Assembly (NCBI RefSeq): GCF_001083805.1
Contig: NZ_JXSK01000006.1
Coordinates: forward strand, 1-64,000
Direction: 5' to 3'
Length of the DNA: 64,000 bases
Source of the DNA: Photorhabdus luminescens subsp. luminescens
Lineage (GTDB): Bacteria; Pseudomonadota; Gammaproteobacteria; Enterobacterales; Enterobacteriaceae
Shown here: in pieces, positions 29,735-38,243 of the stretch
Numbering within the stretch: the stretch's first letter is position 1
Layout: the number at the start of each line of letters is the position of its first letter
Program-made: the position numbers and the translations under genes
The notes under the pieces: generated by a model
The model's database searches: none
What the model was told of the DNA's origin: nothing
Seen by the model: the letters and a program-made list of their open reading frames with translations, nothing else

Positions 29735-30508
29735 ATGCCAATACCCTTATTAGCCCCTGTTGCAGTGGGTGCGGCTGAATATATCGCCAGCGCCTGTGCC
29801 GGGGTATTAATTGCAGTCGGTATCATGGAAGCGGGTAAAGATAAATCCGTGATAGACGATGACAACATTCGACATAAAAAAACGGGCTTTGTAATCAGCC
29901 CTGACATCACGGATGAAGATCGAAATATTGTCTGGAGTGCCGAAGTTCATGCGGATTTTTGGGAGGACGATGATTTAGGGGAGGAATCCGTTGATACCAG
30001 TGCGGTTCAGACTAAAGTACAGTCTAAGACGGAAGAGTGTGAAAAAGCGGAAACTAAAAAAGAGTGTCAGGCTTGCCTGGCTATTCCGGTGACGATTGAA
30101 AAGTATCGCAAGGTTAGTCGCTGGAGCGCCATCACGATTAACTATCAGCGATTTATTGCGAAAACTAAATATAACCCGGTCACACAAATGATTCAGGAGT
30201 TTCAATGCCTGAAAGTCACCTTTGATGGCTGGCGGCCAGCGTATTGCTTATTTCTGGAGGCCAAAGCGCGATATGACCAATTTTTTGATACTGAAGGTGA
30301 ACCAAAAAGTTGGTGGAAAGGTCAGGTTTCTGCGAGAAATCAGGCAAAAAGACATCAAGTGGTCTGTGATGTACTGGAGGGGACTCCTCATGTGGAATGG
30401 CATTTTTTACAACCTGTCAGTTCTAGTTATTTTAAGATGTTGTTCAGTGAATATAAAAATATCAGTGTTCACTATACATCCTGTGTCAATTTGGCGATGA
30501 CAGCTTAA
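29735..30508 (+). CDS. Tox-REase-5 nuclease effector, copy 3
   Basis: A 257-residue paralogue with an intact FDGW...LEAK catalytic pattern. The variable end reads DTEGEPKSWWKGQVSARNQA and VSSSYFKMLFSEYKNISVHY; the final TP of the VHYTP segment is replaced by TS. It shares its N-terminal 180 residues with copy 2 almost exactly. The immunity gene follows after 12 bases. Confidence 0.85.
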   Translation: MPIPLLAPVAVGAAEYIASACAGVLIAVGIMEAGKDKSVIDDDNIRHKKTGFVISPDITDEDRNIVWSAEVHADFWEDDDLGEESVDTSAVQTKVQSKTEECEKAETKKECQACLAIPVTIEKYRKVSRWSAITINYQRFIAKTKYNPVTQMIQEFQCLKVTFDGWRPAYCLFLEAKARYDQFFDTEGEPKSWWKGQVSARNQAKRHQVVCDVLEGTPHVEWHFLQPVSSSYFKMLFSEYKNISVHYTSCVNLAMTA

Positions 30509-30520
30509 TTAGAGGTCTAA

Positions 30521-31243
30521 ATGGCAATAATTCGTTTGAAAATTAATGTACGTTATGAACAGAAGGAAGTTATTACCGTAAATTCGGCATTAATGGATTT
30601 ATTTCGTATAACACGGCAAATCGATATCTTTTTCGTGCAAAAAAAGATGTGGTATTTGACTGGTTATTCCCGAAAAGAAGCCTTGAAACACATTGTATTT
30701 GATGAAAAAGGTCCTACAAGCGTTGCAATAAAGGACTTTGAAAAAGAGTATAGGGGGAATTTTCCTTCATTTATCAATGGGATGTGGGATGGTCAAAAAG
30801 ATGAGTTATCTTGTGGCATTATTTATGATAAATCAAAATCGGGGCATCCTGACTGGGTTAGGTTAGAACTCAATTTAAAAATTGACAGCAACCAACTGAA
30901 TGTATCCCGATTAATTAATTTAGTTAAATATTTAGCGACCAGCCGTGACTTTCCTTATATTCAAGTGGAAACTAACGGCTATACCTTAAAAAGCAGGCAG
31001 GTTTTTCCTGATCGCCTCAGTGTCGGCTGGATGCTTTACCAGCCTCGTATTATTGATAAATCCTATCTGCCTATGGCGGAAGATGTGCTCCCTGTGTACC
31101 AGAATAATGAACAGATCGGCACTCTAATTATCACCAAAAAAGGTATTTTTGATGGAAGAGATCAGGATGATATTGATAAATCCAATGATGTTGAAATTCA
31201 ATTGGTAAATCTGGGATTATTACCATTAATTACCGAAGTTTAA
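30521..31243 (+). CDS. Imm52-like immunity protein, copy 3
   Basis: A 240-residue partner of toxin copy 3. The variable region reads SVAIKDFEKEYRGNFPSFIN and DELSCGIIYDKSKSGHPDW. The second half is identical to copy 2, so this protein is a mosaic of a private N-terminal half and a shared C-terminal half. It begins with MAIIRLKINVRYEQKE. Confidence 0.8.
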   Translation: MAIIRLKINVRYEQKEVITVNSALMDLFRITRQIDIFFVQKKMWYLTGYSRKEALKHIVFDEKGPTSVAIKDFEKEYRGNFPSFINGMWDGQKDELSCGIIYDKSKSGHPDWVRLELNLKIDSNQLNVSRLINLVKYLATSRDFPYIQVETNGYTLKSRQVFPDRLSVGWMLYQPRIIDKSYLPMAEDVLPVYQNNEQIGTLIITKKGIFDGRDQDDIDKSNDVEIQLVNLGLLPLITEV

Positions 31244-31290
31244 TGGGGGAATGATGTTATTTACCAATCGAAAAACGAGGGAGAACTTTC

Positions 31291-31419
31291 ATGTCAAAAG
31301 CGGTTATTCTGTTAGGCGATACGACAGATCGTGGCGGTAAGATTATTACCGTTATTGATGAATATACTCACAATGGTGTTCCTATTATTGCAAAAAACAA
31401 GATAAACAGGAGAAGTTAA
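31291..31419 (+). pseudogene. Chimeric PAAR stub 3
   Basis: A 42-residue PAAR-N/IAKNKINRRS fusion identical in structure and sequence to stub 2, ending one base before toxin copy 4. Confidence 0.85.
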
Positions 31420-31420
31420 T

Positions 31421-32176
31421 ATGCCAATACCCTTATTAGCCCCTGTTGCAGTGGGTGCGGCTGAATATGTCGCCAGCGCCTGTGCCGGGGTATTAATTGC
31501 AGTCGGCATCATGGAAGCCGGTAAAGATAAATCCGTGATAGACGATGACAGCATTCACCGTAATAAAACGGGTTTTGTAATCAGCCCTGACATCACGGAT
31601 GAAGATCGAAATATTGTCTGGAGTGCCGAAGTTCATGCGGATTTTTGGGAGGACGATGATTTAGGGGTGGAATCCGTTGATACCAGTGCGGTTCAAACTA
31701 AAGCCCAGTCTGAAACGGAAGAATGTGAAAAAACGGAAACTAAAAAAGAGTGTCAGGCTTGCCTGGCTATTCCGGTGACGAGTGAGAAATATCGTAAAGT
31801 TAGTCGCTGGAGCGCCATCACGATTAACTATCAGCGATTTATTGCTAAAACTAAATATGACCCGACCACACAAATGATCCAGGAGTTTCAATGTTTAAAA
31901 GTGACCTTTGATGGCTGGCGGCCAGCGTATTGCTTATTTCTGGAGGCTAAAGCGCGATATGACCAGTTTTTTAAGGATAATAAACCTAAAAGATGGTGGA
32001 CGGGCAGTTATTCAGCTAGGAATCAAGCAGAAAGGCATCAAATGGTTTGTGATGCGCTAGAAGGAGCACCTTTCGTGGAATGGCACTTTTTACAGCCCAT
32101 CAGTTATGGATATTTTAAGGTACTATTTAGTAAATATAAAAATATCAGTGTCCACTATACCCCTGCGATAGTTTAG
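31421..32176 (+). CDS. Tox-REase-5 nuclease effector, copy 4
   Basis: At 251 residues this is the shortest copy. The catalytic FDGW...LEAK pattern is intact. The variable end reads KDNKPKRWWTGSYSARNQAE and SYGYFKVLFSKYKNISVHYT, and it stops at PAIV, lacking the Cys-containing tail of the others. The linker reads DDDSIHRNKTGF, unlike the DNIQHKK or DNIRHKK of other copies. The gap to its immunity gene is 17 bases rather than 12. Confidence 0.85.
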   Translation: MPIPLLAPVAVGAAEYVASACAGVLIAVGIMEAGKDKSVIDDDSIHRNKTGFVISPDITDEDRNIVWSAEVHADFWEDDDLGVESVDTSAVQTKAQSETEECEKTETKKECQACLAIPVTSEKYRKVSRWSAITINYQRFIAKTKYDPTTQMIQEFQCLKVTFDGWRPAYCLFLEAKARYDQFFKDNKPKRWWTGSYSARNQAERHQMVCDALEGAPFVEWHFLQPISYGYFKVLFSKYKNISVHYTPAIV

Positions 32177-32193
32177 TTTAATCCGAGGTCAAC

Positions 32194-32916
32194 ATGGCGA
32201 TAATCCGTTTAGAAATCAATGTATATTATCAACAGCAGGAAACCATTACCGCTAATACGGCATTAATAGACTTATTTAATATCACACGGCAAATTGACAT
32301 CTTTTTTGGGCAGAAAAAGACTTGGTATTTAACTGGTTACTCCCGAAAGCAGGCTCTGCAACATGTTGTGTTTGATGAGCAGGGGCCAACTGGAGTTGCT
32401 ATAAAAAGTTTCGAAAAAGATTACAAGAAAAATTTTCCGGCTCTTATTACTGGTATATGGGATGGTGAAAAGGATGAATTATCTAGTGGCATAGATTATA
32501 GCAAAATGCCAAGTGTTCGTCCTAACTGGGTTTGGCTGCAATTGAATCTAAATATTGACAGTCATCAGCTTGATATATTGAGGTTAATTAATTTGGTTAG
32601 CTATTTGGCCTTGAGCCGTAATTCATCGAATATTCAGGTAGAGTCGAATGAATATACCTTAAAAGGCAAACAAGTTTTCCCTGATCGCCTCAGCGTTGGT
32701 TGGATGCTTTACCAACCCCGCATTATTGATAAATCCTATCTGCCTATAGCGGAAGATGTGCTCCCTGTGTACCAGAATAATGAACAGATAGGCACTCTAA
32801 TTATCACCAAAAAAGGTATTTTTGATGGAAGAGATCAGGATGATATTGATAAATCCAATGATGTTGAAATTCAATTGGTAAATCTGGGATTATTACCATT
32901 AATTACCGAAGTTTAA
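32194..32916 (+). CDS. Imm52-like immunity protein, copy 4
   Basis: A 240-residue partner of toxin copy 4 and the most divergent in its middle part: SVRPNWVWLQLNLNIDSHQL and SYLALSRNSSNIQVESNEYT, where other copies read TSRDFPYIQVET. Residues 161-240 return to the shared sequence. This divergence is consistent with recognition of a different toxin surface. Confidence 0.8.
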   Translation: MAIIRLEINVYYQQQETITANTALIDLFNITRQIDIFFGQKKTWYLTGYSRKQALQHVVFDEQGPTGVAIKSFEKDYKKNFPALITGIWDGEKDELSSGIDYSKMPSVRPNWVWLQLNLNIDSHQLDILRLINLVSYLALSRNSSNIQVESNEYTLKGKQVFPDRLSVGWMLYQPRIIDKSYLPIAEDVLPVYQNNEQIGTLIITKKGIFDGRDQDDIDKSNDVEIQLVNLGLLPLITEV

Positions 32917-32963
32917 TGAGGGAATGATGTTATTTACCAATCGAAAAACGAGGGAGAACTTTC

Positions 32964-33092
32964 ATGTCAAAAGCGGTTATTCTGTTAGGCGATACGACAG
33001 ATCGTGGCGGTAAGGTTATTACCGCTATTGATGAATATACTCACAATGGTGTTCCTATTATTGCAAAAAATAAGATAAACAGGGGACATTAA
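32964..33092 (+). pseudogene. Chimeric PAAR stub 4
   Basis: A 42-residue PAAR-N/IAKNKINRGH fusion like stub 1, reading GGKVITAIDEYTHNGVP. It ends one base before toxin copy 5. Confidence 0.85.
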
Positions 33093-33093
33093 T

Positions 33094-33858
33094 ATGCCAA
33101 TACCCTTATTAGCCCCTGTTGCAGTGGGTGCGGCTGAATATGTCGCCAGCGCCTGTGCTGGGGTATTAATTGCAGTCGGCATCATGGAAGCCGGTAAAGA
33201 TAAATCCGTGATAGACGATGACAACATTCAACATAAAAAAACGGACTTTGTAATCAGCCCTGACATCACGGATGAAGATCGAAATATTGTCTGGAGTGCC
33301 GAAGTTCATGCGGATTTTTGGGAGGACGATGATTTAGGGGATGAATCTGTTGATACCAGTGCGGTTCAAACTAAAGCCCAGTCTGAAACGGAAGAATGTG
33401 AAAAAACGGAAACTAAAAGAGAGTGTAAGACTTGCCTGGCTATTCCGGTGACGAATGAGAAATATCGTAAGGTTAGTCGTTGGAGCGCCACCACGATTAA
33501 CTATCAGCGATTTATTGCTAAAACTAAATATGACCCGGCCACACAAATGATCCAGGAGTTTCAGTGCCTGAAAGTGACCTTTGATGGCTGGCGGCCAGCG
33601 TATTGCTTATTTCTGGAGGCTAAAGCACGATATGACCAGTTTTTTAATAGTGAAGGAAATCCTAAAAATTGGTGGCAGGGAATTTATTCCGCTAAAGGCC
33701 AAGCACGCAGACATCAAGTAGTTTGTGATGCATTGGAAAATACTCCCCAGGTGGAATGGCATTTTTTACAACCTGTCAGTTCTAGCTATTTTAAGATATT
33801 GTTCGGTGAATATAAAAATATCAGTGTTCACTATACCCCTTGCGACAGTTTAGTTTAA
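33094..33858 (+). CDS. Tox-REase-5 nuclease effector, copy 5
   Basis: A 254-residue paralogue with an intact FDGW...LEAK pattern. The variable end reads NSEGNPKNWWQGIYSAKGQA and VSSSYFKILFGEYKNISVHY. Small differences in the linker (TKRECKTCLAIPV, WSATTINYQ) set it apart. Its N-terminal linker DDDNIQHKKTDF is shared with copy 1, the other terminal copy of the array. Confidence 0.85.
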   Translation: MPIPLLAPVAVGAAEYVASACAGVLIAVGIMEAGKDKSVIDDDNIQHKKTDFVISPDITDEDRNIVWSAEVHADFWEDDDLGDESVDTSAVQTKAQSETEECEKTETKRECKTCLAIPVTNEKYRKVSRWSATTINYQRFIAKTKYDPATQMIQEFQCLKVTFDGWRPAYCLFLEAKARYDQFFNSEGNPKNWWQGIYSAKGQARRHQVVCDALENTPQVEWHFLQPVSSSYFKILFGEYKNISVHYTPCDSLV

Positions 33859-33870
33859 CACGAGGTTAAC

Positions 33871-34593
33871 ATGGCAATAATTCATATAAAATTTAATGTA
33901 CGTTATGAGCAACAAGAAAACATTACTCCTAATATCGCATTGATAGATTTGTTTCATATTACTCGACAAATAGATATCTTGCTGGGACAGAAAAGAAACT
34001 GGTTCTTAAAGGGATATTCCCGTAAAGATGCCTTGAAACATATTGTATTTGATGAGCAGGGGCCAACTGAAGTTGCCATAAGAAGTTTTGAAAAAGATTA
34101 TAGGAAAAATTTTCCGGCTCTTATTACTGGTATATGGGATGGTGAAAAGGATGAATTGGATAGCGGAATTGATTACTTTAAATCATCAACTTTTCGTCCC
34201 AATTGGGTTTGGTTAGTATTAAATTTAACGACTGATACTAGTCAGCTTAGTCTATCCCGATTAATTGATTTAGTTAAATACTTAGCGACCAGTCGTGATT
34301 TTCCTTATATTCAAGTAGAAACTAACGGCTATACCTTAAAAGGCAAACAAGTTTTCCCTGATCGCCTCAGTGTTGGTTGGATGCTTTACCAGCCCCGCAT
34401 TATTGATAAATCCTATCTGCCTATGGCGGAGGATGTGCTTCCTGTGTACCAGAATAATGAACAGATCGGCACTTTAATTATCACCAAAAAAGGTATTTTT
34501 GATGGAAGAGATCAGGATGATATTGATAAATCCAATGATGTTGAAATTCAATTGGTAAATCTGGGATTATTACCATTAATTACTGAAGTTTAA
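33871..34593 (+). CDS. Imm52-like immunity protein, copy 5
   Basis: A 240-residue partner of toxin copy 5. The N-terminal half is distinctive (DILLGQKRNWFLKGYSRKDA, YFKSSTFRPNWVWLVLNLTT), although residues 75-95 resemble copy 4 (KNFPALITGIWDGEKDELDS). The C-terminal 80 residues are the shared sequence. The intact PAAR gene follows after 47 bases. Confidence 0.8.
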   Translation: MAIIHIKFNVRYEQQENITPNIALIDLFHITRQIDILLGQKRNWFLKGYSRKDALKHIVFDEQGPTEVAIRSFEKDYRKNFPALITGIWDGEKDELDSGIDYFKSSTFRPNWVWLVLNLTTDTSQLSLSRLIDLVKYLATSRDFPYIQVETNGYTLKGKQVFPDRLSVGWMLYQPRIIDKSYLPMAEDVLPVYQNNEQIGTLIITKKGIFDGRDQDDIDKSNDVEIQLVNLGLLPLITEV

Positions 34594-34640
34594 TGGGAAA
34601 ATGATGTTATTTACCAATCGAAAAACGAGGGAGAACTTTC

Positions 34641-34907
34641 ATGTCAAAAGCGGTTATTCTATTAGGTGATACAACAGATCATGGCGGTAAGGTTATTACC
34701 GCTATTGATGAATATACTCACAATGGTGTTCCTATAGCAGGTCAAGAAGATTTGGTCGAGTGTCCTCAATGTAAAGGTGTATTTCCTATTATTCAGGGTT
34801 CTGGCTCTTTAAAATATAAAGGAAAACCTATTGCGCTTGAAGGAATGCAAACAGCTTGTGGAGCAAAATTAATTGCTAGTCAGAGTAAACTTACCCATGA
34901 CTTTTGA
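34641..34907 (+). CDS. PAAR-domain T6SS spike-tip protein
   Basis: PAAR proteins cap the VgrG trimer with a sharp cone. This 88-residue protein opens MSKAVILLGDTTDHGGKVIT and continues GVPIAGQEDLVECPQCKGVF, PIALEGMQTACGAKLIASQS, typical of stand-alone PAAR proteins with conserved Cys/His metal ligands. It is the only complete PAAR gene in the island; its first 36 codons are the source of the four stubs upstream. It would presumably serve the whole array together with VgrG. Confidence 0.88.
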   Translation: MSKAVILLGDTTDHGGKVITAIDEYTHNGVPIAGQEDLVECPQCKGVFPIIQGSGSLKYKGKPIALEGMQTACGAKLIASQSKLTHDF

Positions 34908-34912
34908 AATCA

Positions 34913-34944
34913 ATGGAGCTGACGTCCAATAGGACGGGCTCCAT
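34913..34944 (+). terminator. Hairpin after the T6SS island
   Basis: A stem ATGGAGC/GCTCCAT with an inner CGTCC/GGACG stem begins six bases after the PAAR stop. There is no T run, so it may be a transcript-end or stability hairpin rather than a classic intrinsic terminator. Confidence 0.5.
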
Positions 34945-35117
34945 GATAAATAAACGCCATAAAGCCATCTAAAATAGTGATGAATTGGTTTTTTCAGTCA
35001 CATTAAACACATTCAATACACATGAATATTAGAGCCTTTAAGTTAAATATAGTTTTTGTTTAATTCACTATATTGGCTATTATCGCCGTATAATATTTTT
35101 AATATTAAGCTGAAAAT

Positions 35118-36308
35118 TTAAATCACTTTATGTGGGCCAAAACATTCATAGTGAATAAATTGCTGATCAATTCCCATATCCAATAACTGTTTCGCTACAT
35201 ATTGCATAAAGGGAACTGGACCACAGAAATAGAAATGCATTCCTTTTGTTTTCAACGCTTCATTCAGAACTGTCAGATCCATAAAACCTTGGTGTTGATA
35301 ATGAATACCTTGTTGATCTTCATCCCTTGGTTCGCGGTACCAAATTGTGCTAGCAAAATTTGGCATTGTTTGCGCCATTGTTGCGACTTCATCGCTAAAC
35401 GCGTGATGGCCGCCATGTTCCGCCGCATGTAACCAGTTAATCTGGCTATTATGGTTTTGCTGGTGGAGGTAATGCAGCATACTCATCATGGGAGTCAGGC
35501 CAACGCCCGCAGAAATCAATGTAACCGGCGTTTCTGATGTAATATCAAGGAAAAAATCACCGCGTGGAGCGGCCAGCCAGACGGTATCGCCTTCTTGCAT
35601 CTTATCGTGCATATGGTTGGAAACAGTTCCTTGCGGCTCACGTTTAATTGCAATCTGGTAGCTGGAGCCGTTTGGCGCCGCCGTCAATGAATACTGGCGA
35701 ATTTCTCGGTTGTCAAAACTATTATCTTCCAGATAAATGCTCAGATACTGGCCAGGTTTGTAATCCATCACTTTCCCGCCATCTCGTGGTACAAATTCAA
35801 AGCTGCAAATGACATCGCTTTTTAGCTCTTTCCTGCTGATACGGAATGGACGCAAACCACGCCAGCCGCCATCGGTTGATTCGCCGCTATGATAGATTTG
35901 CTCTTCACGATTGATAAAAACATCAGCAAGCACGCCATAAGCTTTTCCCCAGGCATCCAGAATTTCATTTCCCGGCTGGAACATTTCATCCAATGTTGCC
36001 AACAGATGAGTACCGACAATCTGATAATGCTTTGGTTGAATATTCAGGCTAGCGTGTTTATGCGCGATTTTTTCCACTGCCGGTAGTAGTACCTCTAAAT
36101 TGTCAATATTGGCGGCATAGGCGCAGATCGCGTTGAACAGGGCTTCACGCTGATCGCCATTAAGTTGATGGCTCATATTAAAAATATTTTTCAACTCAGG
36201 ATTATGTTTAAACATCCGTTCATAGAAATGTGCTGTCAGTCGTGGACCAGTAGCAGAAAGTAATGGAATCGTTGATTTGACAGTTGCAATAGTTTGGCTA
36301 TCCAGCAT
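35118..36308 (-). CDS. hmp: Flavohaemoprotein (nitric oxide dioxygenase)
   Basis: Hmp oxidises nitric oxide to nitrate using O2 and NAD(P)H. The 396-residue protein equals the E. coli length and contains the globin domain (about 1-140; [15 protein letters not shown], proximal His region [15 protein letters not shown]), the FAD-binding RQYSLT motif (about 206-211) and the NAD-binding domain with [13 protein letters not shown] and the C-terminal [10 protein letters not shown] predicted NsrR site lies upstream, fitting induction by nitric oxide. It protects against host-derived NO. Confidence 0.96.
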   Translation of the reverse strand: MLDSQTIATVKSTIPLLSATGPRLTAHFYERMFKHNPELKNIFNMSHQLNGDQREALFNAICAYAANIDNLEVLLPAVEKIAHKHASLNIQPKHYQIVGTHLLATLDEMFQPGNEILDAWGKAYGVLADVFINREEQIYHSGESTDGGWRGLRPFRISRKELKSDVICSFEFVPRDGGKVMDYKPGQYLSIYLEDNSFDNREIRQYSLTAAPNGSSYQIAIKREPQGTVSNHMHDKMQEGDTVWLAAPRGDFFLDITSETPVTLISAGVGLTPMMSMLHYLHQQNHNSQINWLHAAEHGGHHAFSDEVATMAQTMPNFASTIWYREPRDEDQQGIHYQHQGFMDLTVLNEALKTKGMHFYFCGPVPFMQYVAKQLLDMGIDQQFIHYECFGPHKVI

Positions 36309-36351
36309 GGTGAAGCTCCTGAATTTCTTTCAAGTGGGTAATGAAAGTTAT

Positions 36352-36374
36352 AACATGTATTTTAAATACAACTT
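36352..36374 (-). promoter_or_regulatory. NsrR operator of hmp
   Basis: A 23-base inverted repeat, AACATGTATTT and AAATACAACTT separated by one base, matches the 11-1-11 NsrR consensus. It sits 44 bases upstream of the hmp start, where it would overlap the promoter and be relieved by nitrosylation of the NsrR cluster. Confidence 0.82.
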
Positions 36375-36551
36375 ATACCCTTTTGGGGGCTTTGTAAATA
36401 TAGAAGGCGGTCTTTATGGTGAGAAAAACATGTCTAAAAGATATTTAACCTAAGTAATTGTTTATTTTAGGTCATAAATTCCGACGAAGAGGAAAAATAC
36501 AGCGTGATTTTCATTACGTTATTTAGCGCAGATACCTTGCTTGCAATAGAT

Positions 36552-36567
36552 ATGCAATCGTTTGCGT
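36552..36567 (-). promoter_or_regulatory. PurR operator of glyA
   Basis: ATGCAATCGTTTGCGT is the reverse complement of a good PurR box (ACGCAAACGATTGCAT) and lies 109 bases upstream of glyA. PurR control of glyA is established in E. coli. Confidence 0.8.
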
Positions 36568-36675
36568 AAAATATTTTGTCAAGACTATCTCATTCGGTGA
36601 AAAGGGTTTACACTGTGTGCCATTCGGCCCCTTGGGGTGTTTTTGAAGAGAAGTTAGCTGAGTCAGGAGAACCCA

Positions 36676-37929
36676 ATGTTAAAGCGTGAAATGAATATTG
36701 CTAGTTATGATCCCGAACTATGGCAGGCGATGGAGCAGGAAGTTGTTCGTCAGGAAGAACATATCGAGTTAATTGCTTCTGAAAACTATACCAGCCCAAG
36801 AGTTATGCAGGCTCAGGGCTCTCAACTCACTAACAAATATGCTGAAGGTTATCCGGGTAAACGCTACTACGGCGGTTGTGAATATGTAGATGTTGTTGAG
36901 CAATTAGCTATCGATCGTGCTAAAGCGCTGTTTGGCGCTGATTATGCCAACGTGCAGCCACACTCTGGTTCTCAGGCGAACGCGGCAGTTTATATGGCTT
37001 TGTTGCAACCAGGCGATACGGTTCTGGGGATGAATTTGGCGCATGGCGGTCATTTGACTCACGGCTCTCCGGTTAACTTCTCCGGTAAGTTATATAACGT
37101 TGTGCCTTACGGCATCGATGAAAGCGGTAAAATCGATTATGACGATATCGCGGCACAAGCTCAAAAACACCAGCCAAAAATGATTATCGGCGGTTTCTCG
37201 GCTTACTCCGGTGTGGTTGACTGGGCAAAGATGCGTGAAATTGCAGACAGCATTGGCGCTTATCTGTTCGTTGATATGGCACATGTTGCTGGCCTGATCG
37301 CCGCAGGCGTGTACCCGAACCCGGTTCCTCATGCTCACATCGTCACGACCACGACGCATAAGACACTGGCCGGCCCACGTGGTGGTTTGATTCTGGCGAA
37401 AGGCGGCGACGAAGAGCTGTATAAAAAACTCAATTCTTCTGTGTTCCCTGGTTGTCAGGGTGGGCCGCTGATGCATGTTATTGCAGGTAAAGCGGTGGCA
37501 TTGAAAGAAGCAATGGAACCAGAATTCAAAGCGTATCAACATCAGGTGGCTGATAACGCGAAGGCTATGGTTGAAGTGTTTTTGGCACGTGGTTACAAAG
37601 TGGTTTCTGGCGGTACGGAAAATCACCTGTTCCTGCTGGATCTGGTTGATAAAAACATCACGGGTAAAGATGCCGATGCAGCGTTGGGCCGCGCAAATAT
37701 CACGGTAAACAAAAATAGCGTACCTAATGATCCGAAGAGCCCATTTGTGACTTCTGGTGTGCGTATCGGTACGCCTGCGATTACTCGCCGTGGTTTTAAA
37801 CAAGCTGAAGCACGTGAATTGGCTGGCTGGATGTGTGATGTATTGGACAACATCAATGATGAAGCGACCATTGAAACAACTAAGCAGAAAGTTTTGGCTA
37901 TTTGCGCAAAATATCCGGTTTACGCATAA
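36676..37929 (+). CDS. glyA: Serine hydroxymethyltransferase
   Basis: GlyA interconverts serine and glycine with tetrahydrofolate, the main source of one-carbon units. The 417-residue protein matches the E. coli length, with substrate and PLP motifs [11 protein letters not shown] (about 31-41), [23 protein letters not shown] and the PLP-lysine motif [14 protein letters not shown] (about 222-235). AGGAGA precedes the ATG. Divergent from hmp, the conserved enterobacterial arrangement. An ERIC copy lies directly downstream. Confidence 0.98.
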   Translation: MLKREMNIASYDPELWQAMEQEVVRQEEHIELIASENYTSPRVMQAQGSQLTNKYAEGYPGKRYYGGCEYVDVVEQLAIDRAKALFGADYANVQPHSGSQANAAVYMALLQPGDTVLGMNLAHGGHLTHGSPVNFSGKLYNVVPYGIDESGKIDYDDIAAQAQKHQPKMIIGGFSAYSGVVDWAKMREIADSIGAYLFVDMAHVAGLIAAGVYPNPVPHAHIVTTTTHKTLAGPRGGLILAKGGDEELYKKLNSSVFPGCQGGPLMHVIAGKAVALKEAMEPEFKAYQHQVADNAKAMVEVFLARGYKVVSGGTENHLFLLDLVDKNITGKDADAALGRANITVNKNSVPNDPKSPFVTSGVRIGTPAITRRGFKQAEARELAGWMCDVLDNINDEATIETTKQKVLAICAKYPVYA

Positions 37930-37952
37930 ATTAAAATTTCAATAAGTCATTA

Positions 37953-38079
37953 TATACCCAATGGATTTCAAGATGCATCGCGACGGCAAGGGAGCGAATC
38001 CCCGGGAGCATAGGGAACTATGTGACCGGGGTGAGTGAGCGCAGCCAACAAAGAGGCAACTTGAAAGATGACGGGTATA
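37953..38079 (+). repeat. ERIC element, full length
   Basis: A 127-base copy starting TATACCCAATGG and ending GACGGGTATA, between glyA and hcaT and only 24 bases after the glyA stop. Confidence 0.93.
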
Positions 38080-38132
38080 AAACCTGCTCCGGCTAACATT
38101 GTTTGCTTAAGTGAGAGATTGAAGAGTGATGC

Positions 38133-38154
38133 GTGGATATTCCCTTGGGAATAT
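38133..38154 (+). terminator. Hairpin upstream of hcaT
   Basis: GGATATTCCC and GGGAATATCC form a nearly loop-free perfect palindrome. It may end glyA transcription, but no T run follows directly, so the assignment is weak. Confidence 0.4.
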
Positions 38155-38243
38155 CCATTTCAAGATAACTCTCAATATCTAATTTCTTGAGCTAACTAAG
38201 TTAGTTAAGGGCGGGTTTTTTGCATTTTTTACCAGGGGGACTA

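Larger units (their letters stand above)
26363..34593 (+). repeat. Five-copy tandem array of toxin-immunity cassettes
   Basis: Toxin starts fall at 26363, 28049, 29735, 31421 and 33094, giving unit lengths of 1686, 1686, 1686 and 1673 bases. Each unit carries a toxin gene, an immunity gene and, except the last, a 43-codon chimeric PAAR stub. The array ends in one intact PAAR gene. The first 180 or so toxin codons and the last 80 immunity codons are nearly invariant; the segment between them is variable. Confidence 0.95.

Noticed and set aside
26363-34593. CRISPR-like or VNTR reading of the repeated region
   Set aside because: The units are about 1.7 kb and fully coding, with toxin and immunity genes; there are no short repeats with spacers.
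37090-37803. 237-codon antisense frame within glyA
   Set aside because: It lies wholly inside a highly conserved gene on the opposite strand, has no ribosome site and reads as low-quality Arg/His/Cys-rich protein.
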